From Rhodobacteraceae bacterium EL129 (lineage in GTDB: Bacteria > Pseudomonadota > Alphaproteobacteria > Rhodobacterales > Rhodobacteraceae), in assembly GCA_900313005.1 (NCBI GenBank), contig ONZJ01000002.1:1130973-1194972 (forward strand): 64,000 nt of DNA. The letters are read 5' to 3'. A program made the position numbers and the translations under genes. Position 1 is the stretch's first letter; each line of letters starts with the position of its first letter. This document shows positions 1-8,812 of the stretch, piece after piece. The notes beneath the pieces are model-generated. The model ran no database searches and was not told where the DNA came from. It saw only the letters and a program-made list of their open reading frames with translations.

Positions 1-1002
1 GCCGAATTTGAAGAGTTTCTGCCGTTGGCCCGCCTGAACGGCGTGGACAGCCGTATGCTCAGCGGGGCGGAGGTGGCGGATATGATGCCCGGGGCCTCAC
101 GCCGCTATGCGGGGGCCTTGCACACGCCGTCAGATTACCGGGCTGAGCCTTGGGTGGCGGTGCCCCGCCTGGCGCATGCCGCAGTGCTTGCGGGCGCAGT
201 GATCCGCGAAAGCTGTGCTGTGCGTGGGCTTGATCTGGAGCAGGGCCGCATCGCGGGCGTTATCACTGAAGCGGGTCGCGTGAAGGCGGATCAGGTGCTG
301 GTGGCGGGCGGCGCGTGGTCGTCACTGCTGTTGCGTCGCTTTGGAGTCAAAATTCCACAGCTGTCGGTCAAGAACACGGTTTTGGCAACGCAACCGGTGG
401 AAAACGTCTATGACGGCGGCGCTGCGGACCACAAACTGGCGTTTCGGCGGCGGCGCGACGGGGGATATACCTTGGCGCCCGAAGGGTTTCACGAGTTTTA
501 CATCGGCCCCGATGCCCTGCGGCATAGCATTAAATTCGCGGCTCCCTTGTTACGCGATCCACTGGGCCGGGCCTATTGGCCTGCGTCCCCCAAGCATTTT
601 CCTGACAGCTGGGGGCAGGCGCGGCATTGGTCGATGGACGGCATATCTCCGTTTGAGACATCCCGAATTCTGAACCCTGCACCGCACGCCAAATCGGTCT
701 CGCGTATGCTCAGTGATTTTCAGGAGCTGTTTCCGCATCTTGGCCCCGTCAAAGCCCAGGCCACTTGGGCGGGCATGATTGATGTGATGCCCGACGTGGT
801 GCCTGTGGTTGACGAGGTGCCGCATCTGCCGGGGCTTTGGATCGGCACCGGCATGTCGGGCCATGGCTTTGGCATTGGTCCTGCTTTTGGCCGCATTCTG
901 GCGGATATGATGAGCGGAGCAGAGGCAGGTCATGACATGAGCCGTTTTGCCTTTGCACGCTTCACCGATGGATCAAAGCTGGTCATGGGACCGGGGATGT
1001 AG
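1..1002 (+). CDS. FAD-dependent oxidoreductase (DAO family), 5' end missing
   Basis: The reading frame is open from base 1, so the gene starts upstream; about 333 residues are visible. The segment looks like the middle and C-terminal part of a DadA/glycine-oxidase type flavoenzyme that oxidises an amine or amino acid. It has a DAO-like stretch ending in VLVAGGAWSS (the FAD-contacting AGGAW motif), and near the end GLWIGTGMSGHGFGIGPAFG, the typical C-terminal flavin-binding glycine run. The N-terminal Rossmann GxGxxG motif must lie outside the window. The substrate cannot be told. The next gene is a peptidase-like hydrolase on the same strand 75 bases downstream, which would fit amino-acid or amide catabolism, but that link is inference. 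Confidence 0.85.
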   Translation, partial: AEFEEFLPLARLNGVDSRMLSGAEVADMMPGASRRYAGALHTPSDYRAEPWVAVPRLAHAAVLAGAVIRESCAVRGLDLEQGRIAGVITEAGRVKADQVLVAGGAWSSLLLRRFGVKIPQLSVKNTVLATQPVENVYDGGAADHKLAFRRRRDGGYTLAPEGFHEFYIGPDALRHSIKFAAPLLRDPLGRAYWPASPKHFPDSWGQARHWSMDGISPFETSRILNPAPHAKSVSRMLSDFQELFPHLGPVKAQATWAGMIDVMPDVVPVVDEVPHLPGLWIGTGMSGHGFGIGPAFGRILADMMSGAEAGHDMSRFAFARFTDGSKLVMGPGM

Positions 1003-1077
1003 ACGGCGACCCCTTGCTGGTGAGCGCGCTTTGCGTCAGGTTGCTTTTTGACCGTTCGCTAATCATCGGAGACCTCC

Positions 1078-2238
1078 ATGCCCGTCAAAAACCGTTTTGC
1101 TGAGCTGCACGACCAAATCACCGAATGGCGACGGGATATGCACGAACATCCCGAACTGCTGTTTGACACCTTCCGCACCTCGGCGCTGGTCGAGGAAAAA
1201 CTGCGCGCGTTTGGCTGTGACGAGGTGGTCACTGGGCTTGGACGCACAGGTGTTGTGGGTGTCATCAAAGGGCGCGAGACCACGTCGGGCAAGGTGGTCG
1301 CCCTGCGCGCCGATATGGATGCGCTGCCCATTCACGAGGCAACGGGGCTGGACTATGCCTCAAAAACCGATGGCAAGATGCACGCCTGTGGCCACGATGG
1401 ACACACCGCCATGTTACTGGGGGCCACGCAGTACCTGGCGGAGACGCGCAACTTTGATGGCACCGTGGTGGTCATATTCCAACCCGCCGAAGAAGGTGGT
1501 GGCGGGGCCAAAGTGATGTGTGACGACGGGCTGATGGAACGCTTTGGCATTCAGGAGGTCTATGGCATGCACAACTGGCCCGGCCAGCCTGCGGGCAGTT
1601 TTGCCATTCGGCCCGGGCCGTTCTTTGCGGCTTCGGACAAGTTCGAGATCGTGATCGAGGGCAAAGGCGGACATGCTGCCAAGCCGCATGAGACAATTGA
1701 TCCGGTAGTTATGGCCAGCCAGTTGATCACCGCATTGCAAACAATCGCCAGCCGCAATGCGGATCCGACCGAGCAGGTTGTGGTGTCTGTCACCTCTGTG
1801 GAGACCAGCTCAAAGGCGTTCAACATCATCCCGCAGTCTGTGAACCTGCTGGGGACTGTGCGCACATTGAGCGTGGATCTACAGGACATGGCCGAAGCGC
1901 GGATGAACACACTCTGTGATGCCATGGCCGCTGGGTTTGGCGGGCAGATCACGCTGGAGTATGAACGCAGCTATCCGGTGATGGACAATCACGCGGTGCA
2001 GACCGAATTTGCTGCTGATGTGGCGCGCAAAGTGTCCGGAGAGTGTGCCGATGCACCGCTGGTGATGGGCGGCGAGGACTTTGCGTTTATGCTGGAGGAG
2101 CGCCCTGGAGCCTATATTCTGGTGGGCAACGGCGACACAGCAGCGGTGCATCATCCTGAATACAATTTCAACGACGAGGTGATCCCGGTGGGATGTTCCT
2201 GGTGGGCTGAGGTGGTCGAGCAACGCATGCCGGTGTGA
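1078..2238 (+). CDS. M20 family amidohydrolase (hippurate hydrolase-like)
   Basis: A 386-aa cytoplasmic metalloamidase of the M20D (HipO/IAA-amino acid hydrolase) family, which cleaves N-acyl amino acids. Visible family motifs are DMHEHPEL near residue 20, ALRADMDALPI near 75-85, HACGHDGHTAML near 102-113 (metal ligands C104 and H106), QPAEEGGGGA near 135-144 (E138/E139) and GGEDFAF near the C-terminus. The length is normal for the family. A GGAGACC ribosome-binding site sits just before the ATG. The true substrate is unknown; hippurate hydrolase is a family label only. Confidence 0.9.
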   Translation: MPVKNRFAELHDQITEWRRDMHEHPELLFDTFRTSALVEEKLRAFGCDEVVTGLGRTGVVGVIKGRETTSGKVVALRADMDALPIHEATGLDYASKTDGKMHACGHDGHTAMLLGATQYLAETRNFDGTVVVIFQPAEEGGGGAKVMCDDGLMERFGIQEVYGMHNWPGQPAGSFAIRPGPFFAASDKFEIVIEGKGGHAAKPHETIDPVVMASQLITALQTIASRNADPTEQVVVSVTSVETSSKAFNIIPQSVNLLGTVRTLSVDLQDMAEARMNTLCDAMAAGFGGQITLEYERSYPVMDNHAVQTEFAADVARKVSGECADAPLVMGGEDFAFMLEERPGAYILVGNGDTAAVHHPEYNFNDEVIPVGCSWWAEVVEQRMPV

Positions 2239-2260
2239 ACCGGGCTTGCGTGAGATTCCA

Positions 2261-2279
2261 AGTATCTTTGGAAAGATGA
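2261..2279 (+). repeat. Post-stop 19-mer motif, copy 1
   Basis: AGTATCTTTGGAAAGATGA lies 23 bases after the amidohydrolase stop codon in the same orientation. A near-identical 19-mer (17 of 19 bases) occurs downstream of prfC on the minus strand at 56007-56025. It may be a short dispersed 3'-end element. Its function is not known from this window. Confidence 0.5.
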
Positions 2280-2288
2280 CGCAGGGCG

Positions 2289-3332
2289 TTACGCCCCTGA
2301 CCAAAGTTGTTCGTAAACGCGTGCGATGCCATCTGCTTCGGCTTTGACCGAGAAGTGGGTTTGGGCCGATTGCCGCGCGGATTGGGCCATTTTATCCAAA
2401 CGCGCGGGATTGGTGAGGATGTCGGCCAGGGCGGATGCTGTGGCTTGAGTGTCGTCTTCTGGCACGATGGTGCCACTGGTGCCTTGCCCCGAGAAGCTGC
2501 GGTAATAACCTGCATCGGTGGCCACGAAGGGCACGCCGCTGGCCATGCCCTCCAGTGGGGTCATGCCGTAGCCTTCATAGCGGGGCAGTTGCACGATGGC
2601 CGAGAGTGCGCGGGTGAGTGCTGGCAGTTCAGCCGCCGGGATTTCGCCCGGAAAGAGAATGCGATCTGTCAGACCCGCCGCAGCAATCTGCGCTTTAAGG
2701 TCGCCGAGGAAGCTTTGATCCGACGCAGCGGCGCGCCCGATGACCAGGGCCGTTGCCCCGGGATGGGTCGGCAGATAGGCCAGCATTGCGGCGACAAAGC
2801 GATCTGTGCCTTTCTCGGGCCGGATGCGACCAACAGTGGCGATGCCAACCGTGCCCGGGTGACCTGTGTCGGCCCATGCTGCCGCGCGATCCGGGGCAGG
2901 TGTGAAGACATCTGTATCGACGCCATGCGGGACGACAGCGTGCACATGAGGCACATATTTGGCTGCGTCTTCAGTGGTGGCGATGACCGCGTCCATGCGC
3001 GAGATCAGCCAGCGGGGAAATGCAGAATGACGGCGCTGTGCGGCAGAGGTGAAGACGATCTTGATCGGCAGCCGCAAGACATCGCGCGCCCAAATCGCGG
3101 CGCGCATTTCTGTATTGCGGCGCACATGCCAGATGGCGAAGGGTTTGCCATCGGGCGCAGTCCGGCTGAGTTGACGCGCTTTGGGCAGGCTCACGGGGGC
3201 AGGGCAGCCGGGCAAGGGCTGGCCAGCGAGAGCCATGTCAAACAAGCTTGCATGTTGGCGCACCACACCTGCGGCTGTGGCCGAAACCCCGGTGAAATTG
3301 AGGTTGAAGTTGGTGACGATCAGCTCGGGCAT
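2289..3332 (-). CDS. Glycosyltransferase family 4
   Basis: A 347-aa GT-B type glycosyltransferase. The C-terminal half has the GT4 signature: GRIRPEKGTDRFVAAM (nucleotide-sugar binding start) followed by the EGYGMTPLEGMASGVPFVAT acidic EX7E-type motif. It lies 39 bases downstream of waaA on the same strand, so a role in lipopolysaccharide core or another surface glycan is likely. The acceptor and sugar cannot be read from the sequence. The stop codon sits in a short GGGCG-TTA-CGCCC hairpin (2284-2296) that may help end transcription. Confidence 0.88.
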   Translation of the reverse strand: MPELIVTNFNLNFTGVSATAAGVVRQHASLFDMALAGQPLPGCPAPVSLPKARQLSRTAPDGKPFAIWHVRRNTEMRAAIWARDVLRLPIKIVFTSAAQRRHSAFPRWLISRMDAVIATTEDAAKYVPHVHAVVPHGVDTDVFTPAPDRAAAWADTGHPGTVGIATVGRIRPEKGTDRFVAAMLAYLPTHPGATALVIGRAAASDQSFLGDLKAQIAAAGLTDRILFPGEIPAAELPALTRALSAIVQLPRYEGYGMTPLEGMASGVPFVATDAGYYRSFSGQGTSGTIVPEDDTQATASALADILTNPARLDKMAQSARQSAQTHFSVKAEADGIARVYEQLWSGA

Positions 3333-3371
3333 CGGGGCCTTTATATGCGCATCTGCAGGGTGCAGATGTGA

Positions 3372-4670
3372 TTACTCCAGCGACAGCGCCTTGGAAAGGT
3401 CTTGTGCGATCTGATCCATTGCATCGGCTTGTTTCGAAACAAATCGCTGCGCGGATTGACCCATCTGGTGTAAGGCAGCGGGATGACCCAGCAAATGATC
3501 CAAGGCACGGGTCAAAGCGGCGGCATCGGCCACTTGCTGCGCGGCCCCGGCGGCATCCATATCCGCATACACTTGGGAAAAATTGGCATAGAGAGGCCCG
3601 TGCAGCACGGCTGATCCTGCATGGGCGGGCTCAAACGGGTTGTGGCCGCCGACGGGCGTGAACGACCCGCACAAGCAAGTCAGAGGGCTGAGCGCATACC
3701 ATAGCCCGGTTTCGCCCAAGGTGTCCGCCAGATAGACCTGCGTGGTGCCATCAATCGTGCCTCCGATGGAACGGCGTGTGCCGTTCAGACCAGCCTCAGC
3801 AATCTGCACTTCAATGTCGCTGGCGCGTTCGGGATGGCGGGGCACAAGGATCAGCATCACACCGGGATAGCGCGCTTGCAGGGTTTTTTGAGCCTTCAGC
3901 ACGATTTCGTCTTCGCCGGGGTGGGTGGAACTGGCCAGCCAGATGGGACGGCCCTGTAATACCTTGCGCATGCGCTTCAACTCGTCCGGATCATAAGGCA
4001 GCGCACCTGACAGTGATTTGAGGTTTGTGCCATGCACCGCATCCTTGCGGCCGAGCGCGGCCAGGTGATCTGCGGTTTTCGCATCCTGGCAGTGGATCAT
4101 GTCAAAATGGCTGAGAATATAGCGCGACGTGGCGGCAGCACGTGTCCAATTGCGCGCTGAGCGATCTGATATGCGCGCATTGACCAGCGCCAGAGGCACG
4201 CCGCGCCGCGCCGTTTCACGCAGCATATGCGGCCAAAGTTCGCTTTCCACAAAGACGGCGGCATCGGGCTGCCAATGATCGAGAAACCGCCGCAGATAGG
4301 CGCGCGCGTCCAAAGGTGCGAATTGATGTGTGGTGCGCGCAGGCATGCGCCGCCCCAATATCTCTGCCGAAGTGGCCGTGCCGGACGTGATTAGGAAGTT
4401 CAGCGCCGGATGCACCATGCCCAGATGTTCAATCAGACGCAGGATCGACAGGCTTTCCCCCACAGAAGCTGCGTGAAACCACATCAGTTTGCCTGTGGGG
4501 CGGGGTTTTGTGGCATGGCCTTTGCGTTCGGTAAGTCTTTTTTTATCAACGTTCTGCGCGCTTAACTTCGCGTAAGACCGATTGGCAGCCAAAGGGGCCA
4601 GCAGATTGGTAAGACTTGCGTATGCGCGCACCAAAGCTGTTGGTGGCAAGGGCTGGGACGCAGGCGCCAT
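3372..4670 (-). CDS. waaA: 3-deoxy-D-manno-octulosonic acid (Kdo) transferase
   Basis: A 432-aa GT30-type transferase that adds Kdo from CMP-Kdo to lipid A precursor at the cytoplasmic face of the inner membrane. Recognisable family stretches are WFHAASVGES near residue 64 (with the catalytic Glu), the LITSGT block, FVESELWPHM, LVNARISDRS, ASSTHPGEDE, LVPRHPER and GGHNPFEPA. The start ATG overlaps the moaA stop as TGATG, implying translational coupling. The N-terminus is somewhat longer and more basic than in enterobacterial WaaA. One copy is present; whether it is mono- or bifunctional cannot be judged. Confidence 0.93.
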   Translation of the reverse strand: MAPASQPLPPTALVRAYASLTNLLAPLAANRSYAKLSAQNVDKKRLTERKGHATKPRPTGKLMWFHAASVGESLSILRLIEHLGMVHPALNFLITSGTATSAEILGRRMPARTTHQFAPLDARAYLRRFLDHWQPDAAVFVESELWPHMLRETARRGVPLALVNARISDRSARNWTRAAATSRYILSHFDMIHCQDAKTADHLAALGRKDAVHGTNLKSLSGALPYDPDELKRMRKVLQGRPIWLASSTHPGEDEIVLKAQKTLQARYPGVMLILVPRHPERASDIEVQIAEAGLNGTRRSIGGTIDGTTQVYLADTLGETGLWYALSPLTCLCGSFTPVGGHNPFEPAHAGSAVLHGPLYANFSQVYADMDAAGAAQQVADAAALTRALDHLLGHPAALHQMGQSAQRFVSKQADAMDQIAQDLSKALSLE

Positions 4671-5677
4671 CAGCCGCCGGTGTGGCTCATATGGCGTGAC
4701 ACGCGGCCGTCCACACTCTGACGGGAATAATCAAAATCATGGCCCTTGGGTTTGTGAGCGATGGCATCCCGTATCGCCACCTCAAGCGGGGCGTTGTCTT
4801 CGGGGTGGTTGCGCAAAGCAGGGCGCAGATCGGCCATGTCTTCCTGGCCCAGGCACATATAGAGCTCGCCTGTGCAGGTCAGCCGCACGCGATTGCAGCT
4901 TTCGCAGAAATTATGCGTAAGCGGCGTGATAAACCCGATCTTTTGCCCGGTCTCTTCCAGCTCCACATAGCGCGCGGGCCCGCCTGTGCGCTCGGCCAGA
5001 TCACGCAGGGTGTAATGCTCGGCCAGTTTGGCGCGCAAATCCTTCAGCGGCCAGTATTGCCCCAACCGGTCTTCGTTGCCGATATCACCCATGGGCATCA
5101 CTTCTATAAAGGTCAGGTCCATATCGCGTTCGGCACACCACTGGATGATCGGCAGTAGCTCGTCCTCGTTAAAGCCTTTCAAGGCCACAACGTTGATCTT
5201 GACCCGCATCCCAGCCTTTTGGGCGGCATCCACACCGCGCAGCACCTGGGGCAGGCGGCCCCAGCGCGTGATGTCGGCGAATTTCTGATCATCCAGCGTA
5301 TCCAGCGAGATATTCACCCGCCGCACGCCTGCTGCAAAGAGATCATCAGCAAAGCGTTCCAGCTGGGATCCGTTGGTGGTCAGCGTCAGCTCTTGCAGGG
5401 CACCGCTGTCCAGATGCCGGGTCATCGCATTGAAAAAGGTCATGATCCCGCGGCGCACCAGCGGTTCCCCGCCTGTGATGCGCAGCTTCTGCACGCCCAG
5501 ATCCACAAAGGCCGAACACATGCGGTCCAGCTCTTCCAGCGTCAGCAATTCCTTCTTGGGCAGAAAGGTCATGTTCTCGGACATGCAATAGACACAGCGG
5601 AAATCACAGCGGTCGGTGACCGAGACGCGCAGGTAAGATATCGCGCGTTGAAAGGGATCTATCAGCGGGGCTGTCAT
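4670..5677 (-). CDS. moaA: GTP 3',8-cyclase MoaA (molybdopterin biosynthesis)
   Basis: A 335-aa radical SAM enzyme for the first step of molybdenum cofactor synthesis. The N-terminal cluster motif is C24-x3-C28-x2-C31 (CDFRCVYC), followed by GGEPLVRRG. The second 4Fe-4S site is C258-x2-C261-x13-C275, and the protein ends in the conserved Gly-Gly needed for activity. An open frame extends about 100 codons further upstream, but homology begins at ATG 5677, so this start was chosen; no good Shine-Dalgarno is visible. It is coupled to waaA by a TGATG overlap, an unusual partnership with no obvious metabolic logic. Confidence 0.95.
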   Translation of the reverse strand: MTAPLIDPFQRAISYLRVSVTDRCDFRCVYCMSENMTFLPKKELLTLEELDRMCSAFVDLGVQKLRITGGEPLVRRGIMTFFNAMTRHLDSGALQELTLTTNGSQLERFADDLFAAGVRRVNISLDTLDDQKFADITRWGRLPQVLRGVDAAQKAGMRVKINVVALKGFNEDELLPIIQWCAERDMDLTFIEVMPMGDIGNEDRLGQYWPLKDLRAKLAEHYTLRDLAERTGGPARYVELEETGQKIGFITPLTHNFCESCNRVRLTCTGELYMCLGQEDMADLRPALRNHPEDNAPLEVAIRDAIAHKPKGHDFDYSRQSVDGRVSRHMSHTGG

Positions 5678-5764
5678 GAAGAGGAACTTAAGGAGTGCGC
5701 CAAGCCGGGGCAAGAGGCAGTTTGACGATTGCGAGTGTAGCGCGAGATGACTAAATTGGTGGCC

Positions 5765-6277
5765 ATGAAACAGATTTTTACGAGTGTGCTTGCGGGTCTT
5801 TGGTTGGTCGGCTGTGGGGTGATCCCTCGGGCCGAGCAACCGCCAGAGACGGGTGTGATGACAAGCGAAAGCGGGCAGATCCGCCCTCTTGCCAGACCTG
5901 CAACATTGAACACCACGATCAAGGCTCCGCCGATCGCTGCCCGGACGGTGGAGGAGTTTGATACAACCACTGCCGAACAACGCTCCGAGGCTATGGCCGA
6001 GGCGGCAGCTGCAGGCCGTGAAACGGCGTTGGGGGCGACGATTGCCTCCCTTGGATCGCCGACTGAGCCGGGGTTCTGGTTGAAAACGCCGCTGGTGTCT
6101 GCGCCGTCCAAGGGCAAGGTCGTCTATCCCGCAACAGGCAAATCTGTGGCGGTTGATCTGATCCCTATTGATGGGCCCAAAACAGCCGGTAGCCGCATGT
6201 CCTTGCCAGCCATGCGCCTGATTGATGCGCCATTGACCGGGTTGCCCGAAGTACAGGTGTTCCGCGTCAGCGGCTAA
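5765..6277 (+). CDS. Predicted lipoprotein of unknown function
   Basis: A 170-aa protein starting [17 protein letters not shown], a signal peptide with a lipobox (LVGC, Cys17), so it should be a lipid-anchored envelope protein. The rest is low in recognisable motifs: a flexible Pro/Thr-rich stretch followed by a mixed domain ending [14 protein letters not shown] 5747 is an alternative upstream start, but ATG 5765 gives the best signal peptide. It is divergent from moaA (about 87 bases apart). Its stop codon overlaps the stop of the convergent AlkD-like gene by a few bases. I do not recognise the family. Confidence 0.75.
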   Translation: MKQIFTSVLAGLWLVGCGVIPRAEQPPETGVMTSESGQIRPLARPATLNTTIKAPPIAARTVEEFDTTTAEQRSEAMAEAAAAGRETALGATIASLGSPTEPGFWLKTPLVSAPSKGKVVYPATGKSVAVDLIPIDGPKTAGSRMSLPAMRLIDAPLTGLPEVQVFRVSG

Positions 6278-6954
6278 TCTTTCAGAAATTTCTCGGCTTC
6301 TTTGCGTGCAAAGGGCTTCATGTGTTTGCCGTTTTCGGCCATGAAGGCGCGCACGCGGTCGGGGTCGTGCTTGCTCAGATCACGCAGCCACCAGGCCACG
6401 GATTTCTGGATGAACCATTCAGGATCTTTCACATAGACCGAGGCCCAGCCCAACACGCGTTCGCGAATGGCGGCTTCAACTGGCTTGGGGTGGTTTTGCT
6501 TGGTGTAGGGCAGGGTGATCACCATGGCCGCCCGGCGGGTCCAGTGGGGCTCGGCTTTGGTCCAGCTTTCCACCTCTTCGATCCGGTCCGGAACAGCCAC
6601 CAATCGTTTTTGGCCTGCCATCATCGCATGATCGGCAATGGCCCAGCTGTCAAAGTCGGGGACCCAGGAGGTGATCAAAGCCCAAGCCCCATCGTCCGGT
6701 GTGATCCGGGCTTGGGTCAACAGTTTGGCGGCCGCGAGGCGCGCTTCAAAGATGTTCGTGGCCCACAAGGCTTCGGCCAGTGTCACACGTTCGGCGACGT
6801 CAACTGATTGCCGCCAGCTCTGGGTCAATTCATTGATCGCGGGGTTGGGGATGCCCAAGTATTCGCGCGGCACCTTATGATAGCCTGCCATCCCTTCGGC
6901 ACGGCCGGGTTCAATATTTGCTTTGAGCGCGTCGAGCGCGGCGTCGAGCTTCAT
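6274..6954 (-). CDS. DNA alkylation repair protein, AlkD-like HEAT repeat
   Basis: A 226-aa all-helical protein with the look of the AlkD family, HEAT-like glycosylases that excise N3- and N7-alkylated purines. Characteristic pieces are [10 protein letters not shown] near residue 32, a Trp-rich run with [19 protein letters not shown], and [19 protein letters not shown] towards the C-terminus. It follows glmS by 34 bases on the same strand and probably shares its transcript. AlkD function is inferred from family resemblance. A second, longer HEAT-type alkylation-repair-like protein is encoded at 60798-61913. Confidence 0.8.
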   Translation of the reverse strand: MKLDAALDALKANIEPGRAEGMAGYHKVPREYLGIPNPAINELTQSWRQSVDVAERVTLAEALWATNIFEARLAAAKLLTQARITPDDGAWALITSWVPDFDSWAIADHAMMAGQKRLVAVPDRIEEVESWTKAEPHWTRRAAMVITLPYTKQNHPKPVEAAIRERVLGWASVYVKDPEWFIQKSVAWWLRDLSKHDPDRVRAFMAENGKHMKPFARKEAEKFLKD

Positions 6955-6988
6955 TGATAGATCGCCTTGAACCGATTGACGGTAGGTA

Positions 6989-8812
6989 TCATTCCACAGT
7001 CACCGATTTCGCCAGATTGCGGGGTTGATCGACGTCGGTCCCTTTGGCGACGGCCGTGTGATAGGCCAGCATCTGTGCGGGCAGGGCGTAGAGAATGGGG
7101 GTCAGAACCTCATCAACCTCGGGCATGATCAGGCATTGCCATACGCCGTCGCGAGCTTCTTTGGCCCCGGCGGCGTCTGTGATCAGGATCACCTTACCAC
7201 CGCGTGCCATCACCTCTTGCATGTTGCTGACAGTTTTGTCGAACAGGCTGTCTCGCGGGGCCATGACCACAACGGGCATGTTTTCATCAATCAGGGCGAT
7301 GGGGCCGTGTTTCAACTCTCCGGAGGCATAAGCTTCGGCGTGTATATAGCTGATTTCTTTTAACTTTAAGGCGCCTTCGTGCGCCAGGGGATACATCAAG
7401 CCGCGCCCCAAAAACAGTGCGTTATCCGCCTTGGCCAGACGGATGGCGCAGTGTCGGAACGTGTCATTCATTTCAAGCGCTACGTTCAGGGACGTGGGCA
7501 ATCCACGCAGTTGCGACAGCTTGTCGGCCAGCCCCTCATCGTCAAGTTTGCCCCGTTGATGCGCCGCCTTGAGCGCCATTACAAGAAGGACCGTGAGCTG
7601 ACAGGTGAAGGCTTTGGTCGAGGCCACGCCAATCTCGGTCCCGGCCAGGATGGGCAGGGCCAGATCGCTTTCGCGGGCGATGGAGCTTTCGGGTACATTA
7701 ACCACGGAAAGGATCGTCGATGCCTTGCCCTCGCAATAGCGCAGGGCGGCCAGCGTATCTGCGGTTTCACCCGATTGGCTGACAAACAGGGCAGCGGTGT
7801 TTTCGGGAACCGGTGGCTCGCGATAGCGGAACTCCGAGGCGATATCGACATCCACAGGCAGCTCAGCCAGCTGCTCAAACCAGTATTTGGCGGTCATACA
7901 GGCAAGGTAGGCTGTGCCACATGCCACCATGGCGATACGGTCTATCTTGTTGAAATCAATGCCATCCCCGGGAATTTTTACATCTCGTCCGCCCTTGGCC
8001 AGATAATATCCCAAGGCGTCCGCGATCACCGAAGGCTGCTCGGCGATTTCTTTGGCCATGAAATGCTTGTGGCCGCCTTTGTCCACATTGGAGGTGTCGA
8101 TCTGGATGGTGCGGATTTCGCGGTTGGCCAGTTCGCCATTGGCGTCGGTGATGGTCAGGCTGTCGCGTGTGATGACCGCGCAATCCCCTTCTTCGAGATA
8201 GGTGATCCGGTCGGTGAGGGGCGCAAGTGCGATGGCATCGGAGCCTACGAACATTTCTCCGTCACCGTGACCCACGGCCAACGGGCTGCCCTTACGGGCG
8301 GCGATCAGCAAATCAGGCTCGCCGTCAAAGAGGAAACACAGCGCATAGGCGCCGTCCAGCCGTCCAAGCGTGGCGGTCACAGCCTCGGTCGGCGTCATGC
8401 CCTGGGACAGAAAATGTTGTGCCATCAAGGCGACGGTTTCGGTGTCAGTATCTGTCGAATGTCCGATCCCGTGGGTCGTCAGCTCTGTGCGCAATTCACG
8501 AAAGTTCTCGATGATCCCATTGTGCACCACAGCGACCGAACCCGCGCGATGCGGGTGCGCGTTTTCGACGTTTGGAGCACCGTGGGTGGCCCATCTGGTG
8601 TGACCAATTCCGGCCTTTCCGGCCAGTGGTTCATGCACCAGCAAATCCGATAGGTTGATAAGCTTACCAACTGCGCGTCGGCGATCCAATGTGCCGTGGT
8701 CAATCGTCGCGATCCCCGCGCTGTCGTACCCGCGATACTCCAGCCGCTTAAGCGCCTCGACCAGAATGGGCGCGGCCTCGTGATGTCCTAGAACCCCTAC
8801 AATACCGCACAT
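6989..8812 (-). CDS. glmS: Glutamine-fructose-6-phosphate aminotransferase (isomerising)
   Basis: A 607-aa enzyme making glucosamine-6-phosphate for peptidoglycan and LPS. The N-terminal glutaminase domain begins MCGIVGVLGH with the catalytic Cys2, followed by RGYDSAG and GHTRWATHG. Two SIS sugar-isomerase domains follow, with SQSGETADTLAALR, STKAFTCQ, the ELKHGPIALID block, and the typical C-terminus NLAKSVTVE. It is coupled to glmU by a one-base TAATG overlap. No glmS ribozyme is expected in this lineage, and there is no room for one. Confidence 0.98.
   Translation of the reverse strand: MCGIVGVLGHHEAAPILVEALKRLEYRGYDSAGIATIDHGTLDRRRAVGKLINLSDLLVHEPLAGKAGIGHTRWATHGAPNVENAHPHRAGSVAVVHNGIIENFRELRTELTTHGIGHSTDTDTETVALMAQHFLSQGMTPTEAVTATLGRLDGAYALCFLFDGEPDLLIAARKGSPLAVGHGDGEMFVGSDAIALAPLTDRITYLEEGDCAVITRDSLTITDANGELANREIRTIQIDTSNVDKGGHKHFMAKEIAEQPSVIADALGYYLAKGGRDVKIPGDGIDFNKIDRIAMVACGTAYLACMTAKYWFEQLAELPVDVDIASEFRYREPPVPENTAALFVSQSGETADTLAALRYCEGKASTILSVVNVPESSIARESDLALPILAGTEIGVASTKAFTCQLTVLLVMALKAAHQRGKLDDEGLADKLSQLRGLPTSLNVALEMNDTFRHCAIRLAKADNALFLGRGLMYPLAHEGALKLKEISYIHAEAYASGELKHGPIALIDENMPVVVMAPRDSLFDKTVSNMQEVMARGGKVILITDAAGAKEARDGVWQCLIMPEVDEVLTPILYALPAQMLAYHTAVAKGTDVDQPRNLAKSVTVE

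Noticed and set aside
2307..3371. Long plus-strand frame of 354 codons opposite the glycosyltransferase gene
   Set aside because: It is the mirror of a well-supported GT4 gene; its translation is Cys/Arg/Gly-rich with no domain.
7379..8653. 424-codon plus-strand frame opposite glmS
   Set aside because: Antisense shadow of glmS produced by high third-position GC; no start signal or motif.
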